From NCBI RefSeq assembly GCF_013201975.1, contig NZ_CP053845.1, positions 1,612,001 to 1,676,000 of the forward strand: a DNA stretch of 64,000 nucleotides, in the 5' to 3' direction. This document shows positions 56,271 to 64,000 of the stretch, in pieces. The translations under genes and the position numbers were made by a program. This DNA comes from Campylobacter sp. CCUG 57310. Its GTDB lineage: Bacteria > Campylobacterota > Campylobacteria > Campylobacterales > Campylobacteraceae. The first letter of the stretch is position 1; every line of letters begins with the position of its first letter. Under the pieces are notes generated by a model that saw nothing but the letters and a program-made list of their open reading frames with translations, was not told where the DNA came from and searched no databases.

Positions 56271-59111
56271 TCATTTTTTTATTTTTTTAGCCTTCATATC
56301 CTCAAGCTCCTGGGCTAAAAATTTACCCGTGTAAGAGCCTGTTTTTTTGTGATTTTTAGCTACCTCTTTTACGCTTCCGCTAGCGATGATTTTACCGCCC
56401 TTACTACCGCCTTCAGGTCCCATATCAACGATATAATCGCAATTTTTAATCACGTCCATATTATGCTCGATCACAAATACCGAATTTCCAAGCTCGACTA
56501 GATGATGAAGCACTTGCGTAAGGCGATCGACATCGGCAAAGTGAAGCCCCGTAGTAGGCTCATCAAGTATATAAAGCGTATTTCCCGTATCGCTTCTACC
56601 AAGCTCCTTTGAGAGCTTCACGCGCTGAGCTTCGCCGCCGCTTAGCGTAGTTGCGTTTTGTCCAAGCGTGATGTAGCCAAGCCCGACGTCTTGCAGAGTT
56701 TTAAGCTTAGCGTAAATTTTAGGAACCGCTTTAAAAAACTCTATCGCCTCATCGATACTCATATTTAGCACATCTGCAATACTCTTGCCTTTGTATAAAA
56801 TTTCTAGCGTCTGAGCATTATATCTGGAGCCGTTACAAGCATCACAAACCACCATCACATCAGGCAAAAAGTGCATCTCTATCTTTATCTCGCCCTCACC
56901 TTGGCACTTCTCACACCTGCCGCCCTTGACGTTAAAGCTAAAGCGCCCGATCTTATAGCCTCTAAGCTTTGCTTCCTTAGTCTGTGCAAAGAGATTTCTT
57001 ATCTCGTCCATCACGCCCGTATATGTCGCAGGATTTGAGCGTGGCGTGCGGCCTATCGGGCTTTGGTCAAGGTAGATAACTTTATCTAAATTTTCAAGTC
57101 CGCTTAAATTCACGCCCGCTATCTTTTTAACTTTTCTAGCTCTATTTAGCTGCTCTTGTGCTTCAGGAAGCAGGGTTTGAAGTATGAGCGAGCTTTTGCC
57201 CGACCCCGAAACGCCCGTAATACCGACTAAATTTCTAAGCGGAAATTTGGCGCTTAAATTTGAGATATTGTTGATATTTACGTTTGAAATTTCTATCCAC
57301 TTCTCTTGCTTTCTATTTTTTTGATAATTGATATTTTTCTCGCCGCTTAGATATAAAGCTGTTGAGGTGTTGGTTTGCATAAGGCTTTTTACATCACCAC
57401 TAAATATAATCTCGCCTCCGAATTTACCCGCTGCAGGACCGATATCAACTACAAAATCAGCCTCCTCTATCGTCTTTTTATCATGCTCTACCACGATTAC
57501 GGAGTTGCCTTTTGACTGCAAATTTCTAAGAGTTTTGATAAGCTTTAATGTATCTCTTTCATGAAGTCCGATACTTGGCTCATCAAGCACGTACATAACG
57601 CCGCTTAGTCCGCTTCCTATCTGGCTTGCGATACGAATTCTTTGCGCTTCTCCGCCACTAATAGTGCGCGCGTCCCGCCCAAGCGAGAGATAGCCAAGCC
57701 CCACGTCGTAAAGAAAATAAAGTCGCTCGTTTATCTCTTTTAAGATAGGCGAAGCTATCATGCCATCTTGCTCGCTTAGGTAGTCAAATTTGCTAGAGTC
57801 TGAGAAAAACGCAACGCAATTTTCTATACTCATATCCAAAATTTCACCGATCCCAAGTCCCGCTACACGCACGGCTAAAGATTGCGGTCTAAGCCTGTGT
57901 CCGCCGCACTCGGAGCAGCCTCTTTCGCTCATATACTCGCCAAAATCCTTGGAGTCTTTTAATAAATCGTAGCTAATCTTTACTGCACCTTCAAATTTAC
58001 GCGCTATCTTGTGTCTTTTCCAGAAAAACTCAACCTCTTTTGCGTTGCCGTAAAGCACAAGTCGCTTTTCATCTTCGTTTAGCTCAAAATATGGCTTTTT
58101 CACGTCAATGCCGTTTTGTTCGCAAAATGCAAGCAGAAATTTATAATAATAGCTCATATTGTAACCGTAAAGTAGCTTGATAGCGCCGGTTTCTACGCTT
58201 TTTTCCTCGTCTATTATCTTATTCATATCAAGGCTGTAGCGAATTCCAAGCCCGTCGCAATGCTCGCAAGCTCCTTTTGGAGAGTTGAAACTAAAACTAA
58301 GCGGCTCTAGCGGAGTAAATGAAATTTTGCAATCAAAACAAGCCATATGCTCGCTGTAATGTATAAATTTCTCTTTTAAATTTAACTCGTCGGCATTAGT
58401 TATCTCGATCTCGACTTCGCCGTAACTCTCGCTCAAAGCCTTCTCTACGTCTTGAGCCAGACGCTGAAGGTTTTCATCATCGATAACCAAGCGATCAACT
58501 ATGACTTTTATGGTGTGCTTTTTAGTTTTAGCTAGCTCGATTTCCTCATCAAGCCTTACCATCACACCGTCTATTTGAGCTCTTACGAAGCCTTTTGCGC
58601 GCAAATTTTCGATTAAGTCCGCCCAAGTTCCCTTTTTTTCTCGCACAAGCGGAGCGTAAATCACTACTTTAGCGCCCTTAGGAAGCTTTGAAATTTCGTT
58701 TATGATATCGCTTGCACTCATCTTTGAGATCGGCTTGCCGCACTGATGACAATGCTGAATGCCAACGCGTGCATAAAGCAACCTTAGATAGTCGTAAATT
58801 TCGGTTATCGTGCCGACCGTAGAGCGAGGGTTTTTGCTTGTGGTCTTTTGATCGATTGCGATTGCAGGCGTTAGCCCTTCGATCTTATCCACATCAGGCT
58901 TTCCGACCTTATCCAAAAACTGCCTTGCATAAGCAGAAAGACTCTCGATATAACGCCTTTGTCCCTCGGCATAAAGCGTATCAAAGGCCAGAGTGCTCTT
59001 GCCCGAGCCCGAAAGCCCCGTAAAAACTACTAATTTGTTCTTTGGAATTTCTAAATTTATATTTTTTAAGTTGTGCTCGCGGGCACCTGTGATTTTTATT
59101 GTATCGTTCAT
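56271..59111 (-). CDS. uvrA: Excinuclease ABC subunit UvrA
   Basis: UvrA is the damage-sensing ATPase of nucleotide excision repair. Walker A motifs appear as GLSGSGKS near residue 32 and GVSGSGKS near 635. ABC signatures (SGGEAQR) occur twice, and zinc modules include CHQCGKP, CEHCDG and CEKCQGEG...CDACNGSRY. Length is 946 residues, as usual. It is divergent from the methyltransferase gene. Confidence 0.98.
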   Translation of the reverse strand: MNDTIKITGAREHNLKNINLEIPKNKLVVFTGLSGSGKSTLAFDTLYAEGQRRYIESLSAYARQFLDKVGKPDVDKIEGLTPAIAIDQKTTSKNPRSTVGTITEIYDYLRLLYARVGIQHCHQCGKPISKMSASDIINEISKLPKGAKVVIYAPLVREKKGTWADLIENLRAKGFVRAQIDGVMVRLDEEIELAKTKKHTIKVIVDRLVIDDENLQRLAQDVEKALSESYGEVEIEITNADELNLKEKFIHYSEHMACFDCKISFTPLEPLSFSFNSPKGACEHCDGLGIRYSLDMNKIIDEEKSVETGAIKLLYGYNMSYYYKFLLAFCEQNGIDVKKPYFELNEDEKRLVLYGNAKEVEFFWKRHKIARKFEGAVKISYDLLKDSKDFGEYMSERGCSECGGHRLRPQSLAVRVAGLGIGEILDMSIENCVAFFSDSSKFDYLSEQDGMIASPILKEINERLYFLYDVGLGYLSLGRDARTISGGEAQRIRIASQIGSGLSGVMYVLDEPSIGLHERDTLKLIKTLRNLQSKGNSVIVVEHDKKTIEEADFVVDIGPAAGKFGGEIIFSGDVKSLMQTNTSTALYLSGEKNINYQKNRKQEKWIEISNVNINNISNLSAKFPLRNLVGITGVSGSGKSSLILQTLLPEAQEQLNRARKVKKIAGVNLSGLENLDKVIYLDQSPIGRTPRSNPATYTGVMDEIRNLFAQTKEAKLRGYKIGRFSFNVKGGRCEKCQGEGEIKIEMHFLPDVMVVCDACNGSRYNAQTLEILYKGKSIADVLNMSIDEAIEFFKAVPKIYAKLKTLQDVGLGYITLGQNATTLSGGEAQRVKLSKELGRSDTGNTLYILDEPTTGLHFADVDRLTQVLHHLVELGNSVFVIEHNMDVIKNCDYIVDMGPEGGSKGGKIIASGSVKEVAKNHKKTGSYTGKFLAQELEDMKAKKIKK

Positions 59112-59187
59112 GATTATCGCCTAAATTTTAAGTTATTTATTTTAATCAAAGCGGTATAAATATCTAATTAATTTTGAAAATTTAAGA

Positions 59188-59193
59188 TATAAT
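59188..59193 (+). promoter_or_regulatory. -10 element for methyltransferase gene
   Basis: TATAAT lies 33 bases before the ATG at 59221 in the divergent gap with uvrA. Confidence 0.4.
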
Positions 59194-59220
59194 CAATAAA
59201 AATATTTTAAGGTGGTTTTA

Positions 59221-60816
59221 ATGAAAGAAATTCAAAATTCATATGACAATCTCCCCTATTTTTCAAGCGCATTTGCGGAATGCTCTCCACTAAGGATGGA
59301 AGCTGTAGCTTCGTTTTTATCATTTGCTCCGCCAAGCAGCAAAAGCGCAAAAGTCCTAGAGATAGGGTGTAGCTATGGCGGGAATTTGTTTCCTTTTGCT
59401 ATAGCAAATCCGGACGCTAAAGTTGTCGGCATAGATCTAAGCGAAGTTCAGATAAATAAAGCAAAAGAGCTTGCAAAACAGATGCGTGTGGATAATATAA
59501 AATTTATCCAAAAGGATATCTGCGAGTTAAGCGATGAGGATGTAAAAGAATTTGGCGAATTTGACTATATCATCTGCCATGGAGTTTACAGCTGGGTTCC
59601 TGATGCGGTAAAAGACGCGATACTAAAAAGCATCAAGAGGCTTCTTAGTAAAAACGGTATCGCCTATGTAAGCTATAACGTCTATCCGGGCTGGAAGATA
59701 AAAGATATCATCAGGGATTTTTTGATATTTGGCACAAAGGACTTAAAAGATGAAAGCGAGATAGTAAAGGCAAACAAGGCAAAGGAGCTTTTAACGGTTT
59801 TTAAAGAGTATATGAAATTTTGCTCTCAAGACGGTGTGAAAGCGGATTTTATGAATGCAAAGCTGCTGCTTGAGCACATTGAAGGAATAGAGAAAGTAAA
59901 ATCAGACTCCTACATAGTGCATGAATACTTAGAAATTTTTAACAACCCTATATATTTTAAAGATTTTGCAAAAAATCTTGACGATAATAAGCTTGCTTAC
60001 CTAACGGATATAAATCTTGATGACGTGTTTAAGGCTGATCTTGGACTGGAAGGCTTTGATGAGTATATCAATGCAAATTTCAGAAACAGGATAGATAAAG
60101 AGCAGGCTATTGATTTTTTCACGAATAAGGTATTTAGAAAAAGTCTCATCGTGCACAAAGAGCTAATAGGAGAGGATTTTCACGTAGATATAGGTCCTAG
60201 CGAACTTAGTAAACTGCATCTGGTTGCAAGATTTACCAAAGACAAAGACGGCAATTACGTAAGTATCACAAATCAACAGATGAAATCAAACTACAACTGG
60301 TTATATCAAGTATTTAGCGAAGTATTTCCGGCAAGTATAAATTTCGCTCAAGTTGCCGAGCTTTTAAAAGACAATGAAAACTCTCTTAAGTCCGCATATA
60401 TGGGCTTTATGGAAATTTTATCCGCCGATTGCGCGTTATTTAGCCTTCATGAAAAGCCAAAGATAGTCTATGAGCACGGTAAAACCAGGCTAAAAGAGCG
60501 CATTAGAGGATATTTTGAATATTTTAGCGCAGAAGATAATCCTGTAATAATGAATGCCAATGAGTTTAACAATATGCTGGATTTATCAAATTTCGATGCA
60601 TTTATAGCGCTTAAATTTAACGGCAAAAATACAATCGAAGATATTATAAACCAAACCGCAAAATTTGCCAAAGAAAAAAGATTGTCCTTTGCAGGAGTAA
60701 AAAACTCATCTGCTATTAAAGTAAACGATAAAAAAGAATTTGAAAAACTAGTCAATACTTACATAAGCGATCTGGAGCAAAAATTAATTAATTCTTATAT
60801 GTTTGAAGAGTTTTAA
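59221..60816 (+). CDS. Class I SAM methyltransferase with regulatory domain
   Basis: The N-terminal 200 residues form a SAM-binding fold with VLEIGCSYGGNLFPFA and VVGIDLSEVQINKAKELA. The remaining part, including the region after DSYIVHEYLEIFNNP, fits the methyltransferase regulatory domain found with such enzymes, sometimes thought to act on proteins. The ATG at 59221 is preferred to a GTG three codons earlier because AAGGTGG lies at the right distance. Length is 531 residues. Substrate is unknown. Confidence 0.85.
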   Translation: MKEIQNSYDNLPYFSSAFAECSPLRMEAVASFLSFAPPSSKSAKVLEIGCSYGGNLFPFAIANPDAKVVGIDLSEVQINKAKELAKQMRVDNIKFIQKDICELSDEDVKEFGEFDYIICHGVYSWVPDAVKDAILKSIKRLLSKNGIAYVSYNVYPGWKIKDIIRDFLIFGTKDLKDESEIVKANKAKELLTVFKEYMKFCSQDGVKADFMNAKLLLEHIEGIEKVKSDSYIVHEYLEIFNNPIYFKDFAKNLDDNKLAYLTDINLDDVFKADLGLEGFDEYINANFRNRIDKEQAIDFFTNKVFRKSLIVHKELIGEDFHVDIGPSELSKLHLVARFTKDKDGNYVSITNQQMKSNYNWLYQVFSEVFPASINFAQVAELLKDNENSLKSAYMGFMEILSADCALFSLHEKPKIVYEHGKTRLKERIRGYFEYFSAEDNPVIMNANEFNNMLDLSNFDAFIALKFNGKNTIEDIINQTAKFAKEKRLSFAGVKNSSAIKVNDKKEFEKLVNTYISDLEQKLINSYMFEEF

Positions 60817-60981
60817 ATTTAACTTGACTGAGACTAAATTTCAGCCAAGTTAATCAAAATTATATAAATAAATTTGATTAAATTAAATATTTTTAAAATA
60901 TAAAAATTATATTTTATTTTAAAGTTTACTTTGATAAAATTTTATCGTTTAAAAACCAAAATAATATAGCAAGGAGAAAAG

Positions 60982-61149
60982 ATGGAATTTTTACAACTTT
61001 TGTTGGTTTTAATCGCGATGATAATCATCATTAAAAAACCAGAAAAAGAAAATCTAGCTTTCGGTCTTGTCGTCGCCTCATGGCTATTTATGATCATTAT
61101 GTATATAGGTGCAAAATCAAGCAACCTACTTACACATATGAACTTATAA
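60982..61149 (+). CDS. dba: Small membrane protein Dba, partner of DsbI
   Basis: This 55-residue protein has two hydrophobic stretches (about 3-18 and 26-44). It is encoded nine bases before dsbI, with AAGGAG ahead of its ATG. The size, position and topology match Dba, whose gene is cotranscribed with dsbI in C. jejuni and affects its translation. Identification rests on that context more than on sequence. Confidence 0.8.
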   Translation: MEFLQLLLVLIAMIIIIKKPEKENLAFGLVVASWLFMIIMYIGAKSSNLLTHMNL

Positions 61150-61158
61150 GGAGCAATC

Positions 61159-62673
61159 ATGTATGAGTTAAAAAAGACGAAATTTTTCTATGCGTTGATG
61201 TGCCTTGCGGGTTTTTTAATTATTTTGCTTCCTGTAGGAATTGCAAATTTGTACTTTGGCTATGTACTTAAAGATAGCCCTTGCGTACTTTGCTGGGGCC
61301 AAAGAGAGGCAATGATATTTATAGGCGTTATAGCGCTATTTATTGTTCGCTACGGAATAAAAGCAAGATATATGGCTATGCTTTTAATTATGACTGCATT
61401 TGGTCTGTGGCAATCTCTTGCACACTTTGGCAATCATGCCCACAGAGATCTTGATCAAGGATTTGGACTAGCAGTATTTGGCATACATACATATTTTTGG
61501 GCCGAAATAGTGTTTTGGGCAGTTGTGCTTTTGCTTGGTGTAATTTTCTTTTTTGCGCCTAAATTTAGTTCATTTGAACATGAATTAAGCAGTCAAAAAG
61601 TAAGAAAATTTACTAAACTTACCCAATGGGCATTTTTAATAGCAACTTTCATTATCGCCTCAAATGTATTTCAAGCCTTTGTAGGAACGGGTATACCTCC
61701 ATACTACGGACAAGGCGATCCTGTCAGATTTACCTTAAATCCAAAATATATTATTTGGGACAGTAGTGGACTTAATAGCAATTGGGAAAAAATTTCGTTT
61801 TTAGGAAAAAGAGACGTCAAAGCACCTGATTACGCATTTGCTACTGCTAGCCAAAAGCTTGGCATAAAATTTGACAACGACTCAAACAATGCGCCTCTTA
61901 ATATCGACGAAAATGTCCAAATAGCTTCCAAAAAAGAGCTTGAGTTTAGTAAGCCTATAAATTCGCTTGATTTCATTCGCGGTGAATTTGTGGCAAGTTC
62001 AAAATGGGAAGTATTCTTTATGGACGAAAATTTCAAAGTTACGAGCGATTTTGAGATAGATCCTTACTTCTCGGCAACAGTAGATCCTATCATAGGCGTG
62101 ATACCTTTTATGGATGATAAGTTTATGCTAATGGGCTCAAACAAAACTCTTTTAAGATTTGCTAAAAATCCAAACGCAGACGAAGCGCTTCAGTATGCGG
62201 ATTTCGTAAGAGGAAACGATAAATTTGAAGGTCAAGGCAAAGGCTTAGGACGCGGAAGAATTGATACTGTAAGAGCCAAATTTCATCACATCGCAAGTAT
62301 GACAACGGACGGCAAATACGCATATCTTGCGACAGTTCCGAACAACAAAGATCAGAAGAAATTCGTTATATCAAAAGTTATGCTAAGCGATCGCACGCTT
62401 TCAGGGGAATTTACACCGAGTGCAAATTTAAAGGATGGCAAAACCCTTGGCGATCTTTACGTAACATCAATGACTTATAAAGACGGGCTAATCTACGCGA
62501 TTAGCAAAAATCACAACGTTATCGCGGTAATCGATCCAAAAGCCGAAGAGGTGATAAAAACCATAGCCTTTCCAAGCGAGATCAAAAATGCAAGAAGCAT
62601 ATTCTTTAAAGACGGCGTGATGAATATCTTAAGCTATCAAGATGGTAAAAACACGCTGTTTACGCTAAATTAA
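61159..62673 (+). CDS. dsbI: Disulphide oxidase DsbI with C-terminal propeller
   Basis: DsbI is a DsbB-related inner membrane protein that reoxidises periplasmic thiol oxidases. Five membrane helices lie at about 10-33, 51-67, 73-91, 111-133 and 153-172. The active pair is C42/C45 in SPCVLCWGQRE. From about 180 to 504 follows a large periplasmic beta-propeller domain, typical of Campylobacterota DsbI. Besides C42 and C45 only C15 occurs, so the second periplasmic cysteine pair of classical DsbB is absent. It follows dba and is probably translated with it. Confidence 0.94.
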   Translation: MYELKKTKFFYALMCLAGFLIILLPVGIANLYFGYVLKDSPCVLCWGQREAMIFIGVIALFIVRYGIKARYMAMLLIMTAFGLWQSLAHFGNHAHRDLDQGFGLAVFGIHTYFWAEIVFWAVVLLLGVIFFFAPKFSSFEHELSSQKVRKFTKLTQWAFLIATFIIASNVFQAFVGTGIPPYYGQGDPVRFTLNPKYIIWDSSGLNSNWEKISFLGKRDVKAPDYAFATASQKLGIKFDNDSNNAPLNIDENVQIASKKELEFSKPINSLDFIRGEFVASSKWEVFFMDENFKVTSDFEIDPYFSATVDPIIGVIPFMDDKFMLMGSNKTLLRFAKNPNADEALQYADFVRGNDKFEGQGKGLGRGRIDTVRAKFHHIASMTTDGKYAYLATVPNNKDQKKFVISKVMLSDRTLSGEFTPSANLKDGKTLGDLYVTSMTYKDGLIYAISKNHNVIAVIDPKAEEVIKTIAFPSEIKNARSIFFKDGVMNILSYQDGKNTLFTLN

Positions 62674-62679
62674 TAAAAT

Positions 62680-63417
62680 TTAAGCGACTAGAAATTTTCT
62701 AATCGTAATTACAAGGATGGTCGTTATAAGAGCGATCATCCAGTATTTTTGTTTCTTTTTATCTATGGCGTGTGATGTCTTTACGCCAAAATACACCCCA
62801 AACAAAGAGCCAATTCCGATAGTAACACCTATATCGTAATGAACCAGCCCATGCGAAGCAAGGCTGATAAAGCCCGCAGTTGAGCTAAACACTACGAAAA
62901 ATAGCCCGGTGCTGACTGCTTTTTTGATATCATAATTTAAAAAGCCGATAAGTGCTGGCATAACAAAAACCGATCCGCCGATACCAACGCTAATAGCAAC
63001 CGCTCCCGTGATAAGCCCTATGGCAAACAGTAAAATTTGCGAGCTGTTTTGCTCTCCTTTTGGCTCAAGCGGGCTAGTTAAAAGCTTGGTTAAATTTATC
63101 ATCTGAGCGGTAATAAGCGCTCCAAGTAGAAATTTAGACGAAAAGTGAGAGACTATAAATCCGCTGCTAAGCGCACCGCAAAATCCCCCGAGCCCAAGCA
63201 CCAAAGCAGGCTTTAAATCAAGCATCTTGGAGCGTAAATTTACAAACGAACCAAAGATGGAGCTAAAAACCATCTGCATTATGCTAACACCGATTGCGTA
63301 TTTGATATCGTATCCCAAAAGTATCATCGCAGGCACGACTACCGCACCGCCTCCGATACCGAAAAATCCCGAAACAAAACCGACTAAAACGCCCAAAAAA
63401 ACATATCCGATAAACAT
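62680..63417 (-). CDS. TSUP (TauE/SafE) family permease
   Basis: This is a membrane permease of the sulfite/organosulfur exporter class with about eight helices and two internal halves, each with a GxGGxxxVPA-type motif (GIGGGAVVVPAMIL near 20; VGIGGSVFVMPALI near 150). The ATG at 63417 is preferred, as AAGG lies seven bases before it; an earlier ATG would add nine residues. Length is 245 residues. The substrate is unknown. It converges with dsbI, six bases apart. Confidence 0.88.
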   Translation of the reverse strand: MFIGYVFLGVLVGFVSGFFGIGGGAVVVPAMILLGYDIKYAIGVSIMQMVFSSIFGSFVNLRSKMLDLKPALVLGLGGFCGALSSGFIVSHFSSKFLLGALITAQMINLTKLLTSPLEPKGEQNSSQILLFAIGLITGAVAISVGIGGSVFVMPALIGFLNYDIKKAVSTGLFFVVFSSTAGFISLASHGLVHYDIGVTIGIGSLFGVYFGVKTSHAIDKKKQKYWMIALITTILVITIRKFLVA

Positions 63418-63458
63418 CTTTAACCTTTTGGCAAATTTTAGCATTAAGCTTGTTAAAG

Positions 63459-63464
63459 TATAAT
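63459..63464 (+). promoter_or_regulatory. -10 element for DUF302 gene
   Basis: TATAAT lies 40 bases before the GTG start at 63505, in the divergent gap with the TSUP permease gene. Confidence 0.4.
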
Positions 63465-63504
63465 TACGTTTTAATCTAAATCTAAAATTTATAAAGGAGA
63501 ACAG

Positions 63505-63942
63505 GTGAAAAAACTGATCGTATCGGTAGTAGCGATAGCGTCGCTGGCATTTGGAGGTGAAAGTATGCTTATAAAAGGCACAAACAGTCTAAGCGTAGAT
63601 GAAACGGTAGCTAAATTTAGCAATATTCTTAAAGAAAAAGGAGTTATGCTTTTTGACGTATTTAACCACTCAAAACTAGCCAAAGAGGCGGGTCTTGAGA
63701 TGACTGAAACCAGCGTGGTGGTATTTGGCGCACCGAAAGTCGGAACGCTTTTAATGAAGTGCGAACCGCAAATAGCGCTTGAACTGCCGATGAAATTTTT
63801 AATCTACAAAGACGGAGACAAAACAACCGTAGCTTATGAGGATATCAAAAATATCGCTAAAAGATACGGCGCTCAAAACTGCGACATAGTCGAAAAAATA
63901 AGCGGAATACAAGCAAATTTCCACAAAGCTTTAACGGAATAA
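63505..63942 (+). CDS. DUF302 domain periplasmic protein
   Basis: This 145-residue protein begins with a signal peptide (about 1-17, cleavage likely after AFG) and carries a DUF302 domain with the recognisable segment GVMLFDVFNHSKLAKEAGLEM...VVVFGAPKVGTLLM. The start is GTG with AAAGGAG upstream. The domain's role is unknown; it often accompanies sulphur or redox genes, and here a TSUP permease is divergent to it. Confidence 0.88.
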   Translation: MKKLIVSVVAIASLAFGGESMLIKGTNSLSVDETVAKFSNILKEKGVMLFDVFNHSKLAKEAGLEMTETSVVVFGAPKVGTLLMKCEPQIALELPMKFLIYKDGDKTTVAYEDIKNIAKRYGAQNCDIVEKISGIQANFHKALTE

Positions 63943-63945
63943 TCT

Positions 63946-63965
63946 TAGACCTCTTTTGAGGTCTA
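63946..63965 (+). terminator. Terminator after DUF302 gene
   Basis: A perfect 8-base-pair stem (TAGACCTC, loop TTTT, GAGGTCTA) begins three bases after the stop codon; a T-rich region follows somewhat later. Confidence 0.65.
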
Positions 63966-64000
63966 TCCCGCTTAAATTTTAATCTTTTTTACTCAGCGCA

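Larger units (their letters stand above)
55007..56400. repeat. Intact copy of the tandem duplication
   Basis: This is the source-like copy: intact Sel1 gene, intact lipoprotein gene, a 243-base spacer, and the true 3' end of uvrA. The spacer also has a recognisable counterpart near 54650-54720. Confidence 0.8.

Overview
The window is a chromosomal segment of a Campylobacter species (Campylobacterota), outside the C. jejuni/coli group judging by its somewhat higher GC. The evidence is the gene content and, from memory, the order of the C. jejuni chromosome: MqnF-SppA (near Cj0067-68), BamA-TyrA-Pgp3-LpxC-TsaB-ThrB-YlxR-InfB-RbfA-RimP (near Cj0129-138), AccD-RlmH-DksA-DUS-RecO (near Cj0122-127), and TtcA/MqnB/FabD/SlyD/Tol-Pal/ATP synthase/ParAB/BirA/Fmt/Obg/L27/L21 (near Cj0094-118). 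SpeciesD-level identity cannot be settled here. No rRNA, tRNA, CRISPR array, prophage or intact insertion sequence was found.

Layout. 1-1747: end of an MqnF-like amidohydrolase and sppA. 1748-2578: an AT-rich 0.83 kb gap with a decayed coding stretch and a candidate small RNA whose hairpin loop is C/U-rich (four CCC runs, a G-quadruplex pattern on the other strand). 2579-5998 (-): ribD and bamA. 6091-18812 (+): housekeeping genes in two runs (tyrA to rimP; accD to recO), with TTG starts at lpxC, thrB and rlmH and an apparent AUA start at tsaB. 18894-20216: a membrane-anchored ankyrin protein and a 29-codon gene stub. 20242-37621 (-): a very compact block running from an SDR gene through fmt, birA, parA, parB, the F1 and stator genes of ATP synthase, the Tol-Pal envelope machine, slyD, fabD, mqnB and ttcA. 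37736-42387: obg, rpmA-rplU and a cytochrome c peroxidase, interrupted by an AT-rich opposite-strand gene for an unknown seven-helix membrane protein.

42705-51972: flhB, a DcuA/B-type C4-dicarboxylate transporter with an extra loop of about 97 residues, polA, an HDOD protein, a DJ-1/PfpI protein and an unknown tail-anchored protein with two repeated modules. 52055-53307: two overlapping DNA-repair genes (AlkD-like and pyrimidine-dimer glycosylase-like). 53556-56400: a tandem duplication of [uvrA 3' end - lipoprotein - Sel1 protein]. One copy is intact; the other has an amber stop in Sel1 and a frameshifted uvrA tail. 56271-64000: uvrA, a SAM methyltransferase, the dba-dsbI disulphide pair, a TSUP permease and a DUF302 protein ending in a strong terminator.

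The envelope is the main theme: BamA, LpxC, Pgp3, Tol-Pal, DsbI/Dba and several lipoproteins. Energy supply sits beside it, with atpC overlapping the start of exbB, the Tol proton-motor gene. The best candidates for undescribed biology are the C/U-loop RNA (about 2237-2330), the unknown membrane protein at 38898-40535 with three N-glycosylation sequons in its predicted periplasmic domain, the transporter loop insertion, and the Sel1/lipoprotein duplication.
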